64,000 nt of DNA, from the NCBI RefSeq assembly GCF_036010505.1, contig NZ_CP108569.1, positions 3,607,001-3,671,000 of the forward strand. Reading direction: 5' to 3'. The notes under the pieces are model-generated. The model did no database searches. It was given only the letters and a program-made list of their open reading frames with translations, and was not told where the DNA came from. Shown here piece by piece: positions 17,027 to 23,764 of this stretch. Position numbers and translations under genes: made by a program. Position 1 is the stretch's first letter; every line of letters begins with the position of its first letter. The DNA comes from Streptomyces sp. NBC_01197 (GTDB taxonomy: Bacteria > Actinomycetota > Actinomycetes > Streptomycetales > Streptomycetaceae).

Positions 17027-17983
17027 TCAGCGCGGCGCGGGTGCCCCGAAGCACTCCTCGGCCCGGCTCAGCACCAGGTCGATGAAGTCGCTGACGACCG
17101 GGGTGGGGGTGCGGGCCTTCACCCGGGTCAGGCCGACCGTGCGGGAGGCCCCCGGGTCGTCGAGCGGCAGGTCCACGAGGCCGGGGACCCGGACCGGGGA
17201 CGGCGGCAGCACCGCGACCCCGAGGCCCGCCGCGACGAAGCCGCGGATGGTGGCGATCTCGGCGCCCTCGAACGCGACGCGCGGCGGGAAACCGGCGGCG
17301 GAGCAGAGGCTGTTGACCAGGCGGCGCAGCCCGTAGCCGGAGGTGGCCATCACGAAGTCCTCGTGCTCGGCGTCGGCCAGCCGGACCCGGCCCAGCCCGG
17401 CCAGCCGGTGGCCGGCCGGGACGACGAGACTGAGCGGCTCGGCGGCGACGGGCACGGTGGTGATGCCCGGTTCGTCGGGCAGCGGCGAGGTCAGACAGAG
17501 ATCGACCTCGCCCGCCCGCAGCCGGTCGAGAAGCCCCTGCGCGTTGTCCTGGACCAGCTGGAAGCGCACCTGCGGGTGCCGGTCCCGGAAGCAGCTGACG
17601 AGCAGCGGCACCGGGGCCGAGCCGAGAGCGGGCAGGAAGCCCAGGGCGACGGTGCCCGGCATGTCGGTGGCGAGACGCAGCTCCTCGCAGCCCGTCGCGA
17701 TCTCCTCCAGGCCCCGCTGCACCCGGGCCAGGAAGGCCCGGCCCTGCCGGGTCAGCCGCAGCCCCCGGCCCTCCCGGTCGAAGAGCGGGGTGCCGACCGC
17801 CGCCTCCAGCCGGGCGACGCTGCGGCTGACCGTCGACTGCGGGGTGCCCAGCTCGCTCGCCGCGGCGGAGAGGTGCTCAAGCCCGGCCACCGTCACGAAC
17901 CGTACGAGGTCGGGGCACATCCCGAGCAGCGGTGCAGGCAGCTGCTGCACAGCGGCGTGTTCCACACGTTCCGTACGCGTCAT
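17027..17983 (-). CDS. LysR-family transcriptional regulator
   Basis: A 318-residue LysR regulator. The N-terminal HTH (about 25-85) reads LVRFVTVAGLEHLSAAASEL then TPQSTVSRSVARLEAAVGTP with FDREGRGLRLTRQG. The rest is the two-lobed effector-binding domain (VALGFLPALGSAPVPLLV onward). It is divergent from an MFS transporter gene across a 93-bp AT-richer spacer with dyads, the classical layout for a LysR regulator controlling its neighbour. The ATG at 18010 is an alternative start: TATGTT lies 6 nt before it, which would make it leaderless and add nine residues. The effector is unknown; an efflux role is likely. Confidence 0.85.
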   Translation of the reverse strand: MTRTERVEHAAVQQLPAPLLGMCPDLVRFVTVAGLEHLSAAASELGTPQSTVSRSVARLEAAVGTPLFDREGRGLRLTRQGRAFLARVQRGLEEIATGCEELRLATDMPGTVALGFLPALGSAPVPLLVSCFRDRHPQVRFQLVQDNAQGLLDRLRAGEVDLCLTSPLPDEPGITTVPVAAEPLSLVVPAGHRLAGLGRVRLADAEHEDFVMATSGYGLRRLVNSLCSAAGFPPRVAFEGAEIATIRGFVAAGLGVAVLPPSPVRVPGLVDLPLDDPGASRTVGLTRVKARTPTPVVSDFIDLVLSRAEECFGAPAPR

Positions 17984-18076
17984 GGGGCTCACCGGTTTCA
18001 TGCGTTCCATATACGGAACATATATCGGGCATCCATGCATTGGACGCATCAACGGCGCCCGGCCTACCGTCGTCCG
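17984..18076. promoter_or_regulatory. Divergent LysR/MFS promoter with dyads
   Basis: GTTCC-ATATAC-GGAAC (18004-18019) is a perfect 5-bp-arm dyad, and TCCA-TGCAT-TGGA follows at about 18031-18043. The two are embedded in a longer symmetry TGCGT...ACGCA. On the right, TACCGT (18065-18070) lies 6 nt before GTG 18077, the spacing of a Streptomyces leaderless -10. On the left, the reverse-strand TATGTT lies 6 nt before the alternative LysR ATG at 18010. Binding by the LysR protein is inferred. Confidence 0.5.
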
Positions 18077-19387
18077 GTGACTGACCCGCACATAACGCCT
18101 GCCGCGCACACGCGGGGGACACCCGGTTTCCGCCGGGCCACCGGGGCGCTCTTCGCCGCCGGGATGACCACGTTCATGACGCTGTACTGCGTCCAGGCCC
18201 TGCTGCCCGCCCTGTCCGCTCACTTCAGTCTGTCCCCCGCGGCCTCGTCGCTGACCATCTCGGTCTCCACCGCGGCCATGGCCATCGCCGTGGTGCCGCT
18301 GACCGCCCTCTCCGACGCGTGGAGCAGGACCGGGATGATGAGCCTGGCGCTGGGCGCGGCGGCGCTGCTCGGTATCGCTGCGGCCTTCGCGCCCAACTAC
18401 CCGACGCTGCTGGTCTTCCGGGTGCTCCAGGGCCTCGCGCTCGCCGGGCTGCAGGCGACGGCGATGTCGTATCTGGCCGAGGAGGTGCACCGCGAGTCGC
18501 TCGGCCAGGCCATGGGGCTCTATGTGGCGGGCAACGGGATCGGCGGTATGGCGGGCCGGCTCGTCGCCGACGGGGTGCTGGATCTGACGGGCAGCTGGCG
18601 CTGGGCGATCGGCGCCGTCGGCGCGGTGGCCGCGGTCTCCGCCGTGATCTTCCACCTGACGGTCCCGGCGTCCGTACGCTTCGTCCGCCGGGAGGCGCGG
18701 CCGCGCGCCCTCGCGTCGGCGATCGGCCGGGCGCTGCCCGACAGCGCCCTGCTCAGGCTGTATCTGATCGGCTTCGTGGCGATGGCCGCGTTCGTCACCG
18801 TCTACAACTACCTGGGATTCCGGCTGATCGACGCGCCGTTCAACCTGTCCCAGACGACGGCGGGGCTGCTCTTCATCGCGTACACCGCGGGTTCGTTCTC
18901 GTCGGCCGCCGCGGGACGGCTGGTCGACCGGTACGGCCGGCCGCGCGTGCTGCTGCCCGCGCTGCTCGTCACGCTCGCGGGGCTCGCGCTGATGCTCGTA
19001 CCGCGGCTCGGCGCGGTCATCCCCGGCCTGGTGATCTTCACGGTGGGCTTCTTCGCGGCGCACGCGGTGGCCAGCGGCTGGGTCGGCGGACGGTCCACCG
19101 TGCTGGGGGTGCAGGGCGCGGCGGTCTATCTGTTCTTCTACTACATCGGCAGCGCGATCGGTGGTTCCGTGGGCGGTATCGCGTACTCCGCGGGGGCCTG
19201 GAACGGCCTCACCCTCTACTGCGGCTGCCTGGTCGCGGTGGCCCTGCTCAGCGCGGTGACGCTGCACTGGATACGGACCGCGGCCCGGCCGGGGCCGTCG
19301 GCCGAGCGGTCCCCACGGCCCGCCGCGGAACCGGCGGCCGAGCCGTCCGTCACTCGACCCGGCGACGGCTCCGGCGGCGAGCGGTGA
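18077..19387 (+). CDS. MFS transporter (drug-efflux/sugar-efflux type, 12 TM)
   Basis: A 436-residue major facilitator protein with 12 hydrophobic helices. The loop 2-3 signature region reads PLTALSDAWSRTGM and the corresponding second-half loop reads AGRLVDRYGRPRVLL. The helix-1 sequence (FMTLYCVQALLPALSAHF) resembles YnfM/arabinose-efflux-like families. Start GTG 18077 lacks a ribosome binding site but has a TACCGT box 6 nt upstream, consistent with leaderless expression. It is divergently paired with the LysR gene. Its 3' end overlaps the convergent membrane-protein gene by 38 bp. The substrate is unknown. Confidence 0.87.
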   Translation: MTDPHITPAAHTRGTPGFRRATGALFAAGMTTFMTLYCVQALLPALSAHFSLSPAASSLTISVSTAAMAIAVVPLTALSDAWSRTGMMSLALGAAALLGIAAAFAPNYPTLLVFRVLQGLALAGLQATAMSYLAEEVHRESLGQAMGLYVAGNGIGGMAGRLVADGVLDLTGSWRWAIGAVGAVAAVSAVIFHLTVPASVRFVRREARPRALASAIGRALPDSALLRLYLIGFVAMAAFVTVYNYLGFRLIDAPFNLSQTTAGLLFIAYTAGSFSSAAAGRLVDRYGRPRVLLPALLVTLAGLALMLVPRLGAVIPGLVIFTVGFFAAHAVASGWVGGRSTVLGVQGAAVYLFFYYIGSAIGGSVGGIAYSAGAWNGLTLYCGCLVAVALLSAVTLHWIRTAARPGPSAERSPRPAAEPAAEPSVTRPGDGSGGER

Positions 19388-19838
19388 AGCGGCGACGGTA
19401 GGACCCGGTGAGCAGCAGCAGGGTGGTCGCGACGATGGTCACGGCCTGCGCGATCACCACGAGCTTCTTGTCCCAGAACCAGATCGGCTCGTACATGTTC
19501 GGCACCGGGCCGAGCTTGCCGACGTTGATGTACCGGTAGACGAGCAGCAGCGCCAGACCGCCCGCGGCGACCAGCCAGGCGAACGCGTCGGACACGGCGC
19601 GCCGCCAGACCAGTACGAGCAGCGCCGCGAGACCGGCCACCCCGGCCTCGATCCGGAACAGCGTGCCCTGGCTGATGCTCGCCGAGATGGGGTCGTAGCG
19701 GTCGGAGAGGTGCGCGTGCACATAGGCGTCGACGACCAGCCCGGCGGCGGCCAGCAGACAGAGCAGCGCCCGCAGGGGTCGGCGGGCCGGGCTGCCGGTG
19801 TCGTCCGGCGGCGCGGCGAGTGAGGGATCGGACGGCAT
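19350..19838 (-). CDS. Four-helix integral membrane protein, unknown function
   Basis: A 162-residue protein with about 25 polar N-terminal residues, then four hydrophobic helices (ALLCLLAAAGLVVDAYVHAH; GVAGLAALLVLVW; FAWLVAAGGLALLLVYRYI; VVIAQAVTIVATTLLLL) and a very basic C-terminus (RRRFTARRRSRRRVE). The block YVHAHLSDRY before the second helix and VPNMYEPIWFWDKK before the fourth look conserved-type, and I recall similar actinobacterial proteins of unknown role. Start ATG 19838 has GAAGGG upstream. It lies 87 bp downstream of the cupredoxin gene on the same strand and may belong to the ferritin-like/cupredoxin operon. Confidence 0.65.
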   Translation of the reverse strand: MPSDPSLAAPPDDTGSPARRPLRALLCLLAAAGLVVDAYVHAHLSDRYDPISASISQGTLFRIEAGVAGLAALLVLVWRRAVSDAFAWLVAAGGLALLLVYRYINVGKLGPVPNMYEPIWFWDKKLVVIAQAVTIVATTLLLLTGSYRRRFTARRRSRRRVE

Positions 19839-19916
19839 GGGGGGCCCTTCCCGGCACGGGGTCCCTTCCCGGCACGGCCGGGCAGGCACGGTCGAGTGAG
19901 TACGGCGGGCGGACAC

Positions 19917-19942
19917 CGCTCACGGTCAGCTGACCGTGAGCG
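19917..19942. repeat. 26-bp perfect palindrome over the cupredoxin stop codon
   Basis: The sequence from 19917 to 19942 is its own exact reverse complement (left half CGCTCACGGTCAG). It contains the stop and last codons of the cupredoxin gene. With no loop it is an unusual terminator. It could instead be a protein-binding site. Confidence 0.7.
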
Positions 19943-20330
19943 AGCCCTTCATGTACTGGTGGATGGTGCAGAAGTAGGGGTACTTGCCCTTGGCGGACGG
20001 CGCCTTGAAGGTGACCGTCTTGCCTGCGGCGATGTCACCCGTGTCGAACGCCTTCTTACCGGTGGCCGTCAGGGTGTGGAGCGTCGAGTCCTTGTTCGTC
20101 ACCGTGATCGTCGTGCCCGGGGCGACGGTCAGGGCGGCGGGCGTGAACTTGAAGTTCTGGATCGTGATCCGGTCGCCCTTGCCGCTCCCTGTGGACGCCG
20201 AGGCCGTGGGGCTGGTCGACGACGTCGAGGAGGACTTCGATCCGCTGTCCGAGCAGCTGGTGACAGCGGTCAGCATGCAGAGCGCGGCTGCGGCGACCGC
20301 CACACGGGGCCTGCGGGTACGAGTGAACAT
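19926..20330 (-). CDS. Plastocyanin-like blue-copper lipoprotein
   Basis: A 134-residue exported cupredoxin. A signal peptide with lipobox LTAVTSC (Cys26) suggests lipid anchoring. A Ser/Thr-rich linker (about 28-50) follows, then a type 1 copper domain with ligands His85 (LHTL), Cys121 (YFC), His124 and Met127 (C-x-x-H-x-x-M). It is an electron carrier or copper-binding protein on the outer membrane face. Start ATG 20330 has GGAG upstream. It lies 122 bp downstream of two ferritin-like genes on the same strand, suggesting a shared extracytoplasmic metal/redox role. Confidence 0.85.
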   Translation of the reverse strand: MFTRTRRPRVAVAAAALCMLTAVTSCSDSGSKSSSTSSTSPTASASTGSGKGDRITIQNFKFTPAALTVAPGTTITVTNKDSTLHTLTATGKKAFDTGDIAAGKTVTFKAPSAKGKYPYFCTIHQYMKGSLTVS

Positions 20331-20452
20331 CGTGTCTCCGGTGGTCTTCGGGGCAGCCGGCCCGGCCCCGGCCAGGTGCGTGGGGGAGGTACGCACCTGG
20401 CCGGGGAGCCAGAAGGGGACGGGCGGTCCGGGGGAGGAGGGGGCAGACGGAG

Positions 20453-21328
20453 TCAGACAGTCAGCAAGCTGGTGCCGGCCGCCTTCTTCGTACCGATGAA
20501 GGCGTCCGGCACCGGGTACTGGCCCAGCACGTAGTGCAGGATCGCGGCGTGCATGGCCTCGACCGGAGCGATGGTCGCCGCCGTGTTGACCCCGCCCAGG
20601 CTTTTGACGTTGTACGTCGCGAACACATAGGTCTCGGTGGCCTGATCCTCCAGCTGGAGCGCCAGTTTGGCCACCCCTGTGACGTCCTTGACCTGACCGA
20701 GCGCCTTGGTGACTGCGGCCTGGTCGGAGAGCGGCACATCGGTGATCTTGGGCTTGCCCGCGCTGGAGAGCACGCCGTTCCACGCGTCGGCGTGGTCCTT
20801 GTGCTGCGCCATCGCGGTCTGGATGAACGTCGCGATCGCCGGCGGCACCTTGCCGAGCTTGCCCGCGTTGGCCGCCTTGAGAGCCGCCTGGTAGGCGCCG
20901 ACGGCCTGGTTCTCCAGGGCCACCGCCAGGGCGACGGCCTTCAGGTCACCGGTGTACTTCGAGGACCCGCTCGACGAGGACGCCGAGGCACTGGCCGACG
21001 AGGACGCGGAAGCGCCTGCCGAAGGAGACCCGGAGGCGCTCCCGCCGGTCGGCGTGGTGGCCGACTTCCCGGCGCACGCGGCGAGCGCCAGCATGGCCGC
21101 CGAAGCACCGGCGCCGGTCAGGAAGCGGCGGCGCGCCAGGGGCGTACGCACTTCGTGGACCGGCTCGGCACCGGAGGCCCCCAGGTCCTTGAGCTCCGTC
21201 GACAGGTCACGGGCGGAAGCGGCCATGACCGGGAGGGCCGCCCGGTGGGCCTCGTCCATCTCGCTCGTCAGACGGGACAGTTCGCCCTCGCTGATCGGCA
21301 GCTCCCAGCTGCCCCTGCTGCTGCTCAT
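20453..21328 (-). CDS. Ferritin-like domain protein with internal Tat/lipoprotein signal
   Basis: A 291-residue protein. After about 60 polar, helical residues comes RRRFLTGAGASAAMLALAAC (66-85), a twin-arginine motif with a lipobox-like Cys85. A Ser/Ala-rich linker (about 95-122) follows, then a ferritin-like four-helix bundle (about 128-285) with repeated acidic/His positions: LENQAVGAYQ, AMAQHKDHADAW, LEDQATETYVFATY and PVEAMHAAILHYVLG. These resemble di-iron ligands of ferritin-like export proteins, function unknown. The signal begins unusually far from the N-terminus. It starts in a 4-bp overlap with the upstream paralogue. Confidence 0.75.
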   Translation of the reverse strand: MSSSRGSWELPISEGELSRLTSEMDEAHRAALPVMAASARDLSTELKDLGASGAEPVHEVRTPLARRRFLTGAGASAAMLALAACAGKSATTPTGGSASGSPSAGASASSSASASASSSSGSSKYTGDLKAVALAVALENQAVGAYQAALKAANAGKLGKVPPAIATFIQTAMAQHKDHADAWNGVLSSAGKPKITDVPLSDQAAVTKALGQVKDVTGVAKLALQLEDQATETYVFATYNVKSLGGVNTAATIAPVEAMHAAILHYVLGQYPVPDAFIGTKKAAGTSLLTV

Positions 21329-22110
21329 TTCACGGCCCCTTCACTGACCGGAGAAGCCATCTTGGTGGGGTAGAAGGCGTCCGGGAAGCCGACGCTGCCG
21401 ATGTTGGCGGGAAGCTTCGCTACGTCCGTGGGGATGGCGATGAGGTTCGTCTTCCCGTCGGCCAGCAGGGCCTGCACGGCCAGCAGCGTGGCGCGGTGCT
21501 GGGCCTCCACCGGCGCGACCGAGGCGAAGAGCTGACGCAGGCTCGTGTCGTGGACCTGCCCGACGTTCTTGGTGTACGTCTGCGCCGCGGTGTCCTCCAG
21601 CGAGATGGCCAGCTTGACGACGTCCGCCGATGTCTTGAGCGTCGGCAGGGTCTTCTTGACGACGGCCGCGTACTTCGGGTCCGTGCCCGTCTGCTCCTTG
21701 CCGCCCGCCTTCTTGGCGGCGGCGTTGAACGCCTGGGCGTGTGCGGTGTGCTGCTGCGCCGTCTTCGTGATGAAGGCAAGCACGGTCTTGTTGCCGGTCT
21801 TGATGAACGGCAGCCCGGCCGCGGTGTGGTACACGCTCACCGCCAGGTTCTCCAGCGAGGCGGCCGTCTGGAGTGCCATGACGTCGGTGCTCGACGCGGC
21901 CGCCGCGCGTCCGGCGCCCAGCAAGGTCGCCGCACCTGCGGCCCCCAGCAGAGTCCCCCGGCGCTGCCACCAGCGGCGGCTTGAGGATTCGGCCGTTTCG
22001 GCGAAATCCGCCAGGGCGGAGTTCGTCATCCGGAGCGCGTCGCTGTTCAAATCCTGCGACTGCTCGGTCAGCTCCTTCAACAACCCCGTGTCGATGTGAT
22101 CGGTACCCAT
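21325..22110 (-). CDS. Ferritin-like domain protein (paralogue of the next gene)
   Basis: A 261-residue protein with the same plan as its neighbour. About 48 polar N-terminal residues (LLKELTEQSQDLNSDALRM) precede RRGTLLGAAGAATLLGAG, a weak twin-arginine-like hydrophobic segment at 50-67. A ferritin-like bundle follows with LENLAVSVYHTAAG, TAQQHTAHAQAFN, LEDTAAQTYTKNVG and PVEAQHRATLLAVQ. The E-x6-Y and H-x2-H patterns recur as in exported ferritin-like proteins. ATG 22110 has an AAGGAG site. It is first in the tandem pair, stop/start overlap 4 bp. Similarity of layout suggests duplication. Metal binding is inferred. Confidence 0.75.
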   Translation of the reverse strand: MGTDHIDTGLLKELTEQSQDLNSDALRMTNSALADFAETAESSSRRWWQRRGTLLGAAGAATLLGAGRAAAASSTDVMALQTAASLENLAVSVYHTAAGLPFIKTGNKTVLAFITKTAQQHTAHAQAFNAAAKKAGGKEQTGTDPKYAAVVKKTLPTLKTSADVVKLAISLEDTAAQTYTKNVGQVHDTSLRQLFASVAPVEAQHRATLLAVQALLADGKTNLIAIPTDVAKLPANIGSVGFPDAFYPTKMASPVSEGAVK

Positions 22111-22371
22111 CGCGTCCCATCTCCTTCCCCGTGCCGGCACGGCACGGGTGTCTCCCCGAGCCTTGGGCAACGGATGTGCGGAGAGCCCGTCTGCTGAGAC
22201 CGAATGCCACAACGCGTACCCGAACGGAGTACGAACCGGTTGCCCGGGGCGCGCATTTCGGTCCGGGCGGGGCCGGGCAGGTACCGGAAGGCCACTCTCC
22301 GTTTGATAAACACCCCTACGTGAGCGGTTTTCCGAACCGGCCCCAGGAACGAACCCGACCGAGGAGCATCC

Positions 22372-23691
22372 GTGTCCGTGCAGCCCACCGAGAAGCCCGC
22401 CGAAGCCGTCGCCCGGCTGCGTGCCACCTTCCGTACCGGCCGGACCAGGACCCTGTCCTGGCGGACCGAACAGCTGCACGGCCTGCGGGCGATGCTGACC
22501 GGGCACCGCCAGGAACTGGCCGCCGCGCTCCACGCCGACCTGGGCAAGAGCCAACGCGAGGCGTTCCGTACGGAGATCGACTTCACCGTGCGCGAGATCG
22601 ATCACACCCTGGAGCGGCTGGAGGGCTGGCTGCGACCCGAGCCCGTCGACGTACCCGCGCACCTCGGTACGGCAAACGCCTGGACGGTGCTGGACCCGCT
22701 GGGCGTCGTCCTGGTGATCGCGCCCTGGAACTACCCGCTCCAGCTGCTCCTCGCCCCGGTCGCCGGGGCACTCGCCGCGGGCAACTGCGTCGTCGCCAAG
22801 CCCAGCGAAGTGGCCCCCGCCACCTCGCGGGCCGTCGCCGGGCTGCTGCCGCGCTATCTGGACCGCGACGCGGTGACCGTGGTCGAGGGCGCCGTACCGG
22901 AGACCACCGCCCTGCTCGCCGAGCACTTCGACCACATCTTCTACACCGGCAACGGCGCCGTGGGCCGCATCGTGATGCGGGCCGCAGCCGAGCATCTGAC
23001 GCCGGTCTCCCTCGAACTGGGCGGCAAATCACCGGCGTTCGTCGACCGGGGCACGGACCTCGCGGCGGTGGCGGCCCGGCTCGCGTCGACCAAGTTCCTC
23101 AACGCGGGCCAGACCTGCGTCGCCCCGGACTACGTCCTCACCGACCCCGCGACCGCCCGGGAGCTGGAGACCGCGCTGACCTCGGCCGTACGGGAGCTGT
23201 TCGGCGCCGACCCGGCCACCTCCGACGACTACGGCCGGATCGTCAACGAACGCCACTTCGACCGGCTGACCGGTCTGCTCGGCTCCGGCCGGCTCGTGGT
23301 CGGCGGCGACAGCGACCGCGCGCAGCGCTACCTCGCGCCCACCGTGCTCGCCGAAGTTCAGCCCGGTTCACCGGTCATGGCCGAGGAGATCTTCGGCCCG
23401 ATCCTGCCCATCGTGGAGGTCGAGGGGCTCGACGAGGCCATCGCGTTCATCAACGACCGGGACAAGCCGCTGGCGCTGTACGCGTTCACGGACTCGGTGC
23501 TGACCCGCGACCGGCTCACCACGGAGACCTCGTCGGGCGGCCTCGGCTTCGGCCTGCCGGTGGCCCATCTCACCGTGCCCGAGCTGCCGTTCGGCGGGGT
23601 GGGCGAGAGCGGGATGGGCCGCTACCACGGCCGGTACTCGCTGGAGACGTTCAGCCACCGCAAGGCGGTCCTGGACAAGCCGCTCGGCTGA
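22372..23691 (+). CDS. Aldehyde dehydrogenase (class 3-like)
   Basis: A 439-residue NAD(P)-dependent aldehyde dehydrogenase of the shorter, class 3/fatty-aldehyde type. Family landmarks are VIAPWNYPLQLLLAP (oxyanion Asn), the LELGGKSP motif with the general base Glu, NAGQTCVAPDY with the catalytic Cys, and EEIFGPILPI. It would oxidise hydrophobic aldehydes to acids; the true substrate cannot be read from sequence. GTG 22372 follows GAGGAG by 7 nt. It is divergent from the ferritin-like operon and convergent with the ribosomal protection gene. Confidence 0.9.
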   Translation: MSVQPTEKPAEAVARLRATFRTGRTRTLSWRTEQLHGLRAMLTGHRQELAAALHADLGKSQREAFRTEIDFTVREIDHTLERLEGWLRPEPVDVPAHLGTANAWTVLDPLGVVLVIAPWNYPLQLLLAPVAGALAAGNCVVAKPSEVAPATSRAVAGLLPRYLDRDAVTVVEGAVPETTALLAEHFDHIFYTGNGAVGRIVMRAAAEHLTPVSLELGGKSPAFVDRGTDLAAVAARLASTKFLNAGQTCVAPDYVLTDPATARELETALTSAVRELFGADPATSDDYGRIVNERHFDRLTGLLGSGRLVVGGDSDRAQRYLAPTVLAEVQPGSPVMAEEIFGPILPIVEVEGLDEAIAFINDRDKPLALYAFTDSVLTRDRLTTETSSGGLGFGLPVAHLTVPELPFGGVGESGMGRYHGRYSLETFSHRKAVLDKPLG

Positions 23692-23706
23692 GGCGGGTTT
23701 GGGTGG

Positions 23707-23759
23707 GGGCTGTGGCCGAATGCGTACGGATCCGTCCCCTACGCACCCGACCGCAGCCC
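23707..23759. terminator. Imperfect hairpin between convergent genes
   Basis: Outer arms GGGCTG (23707-23712) and CAGCCC (23754-23759) enclose inner arms TGCGTA (23721-23726) and TACGCA (23740-23745). This is a two-tier stem in the gap between the aldehyde dehydrogenase and the ribosomal protection gene. Confidence 0.4.
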
Positions 23760-23764
23760 GGGAG

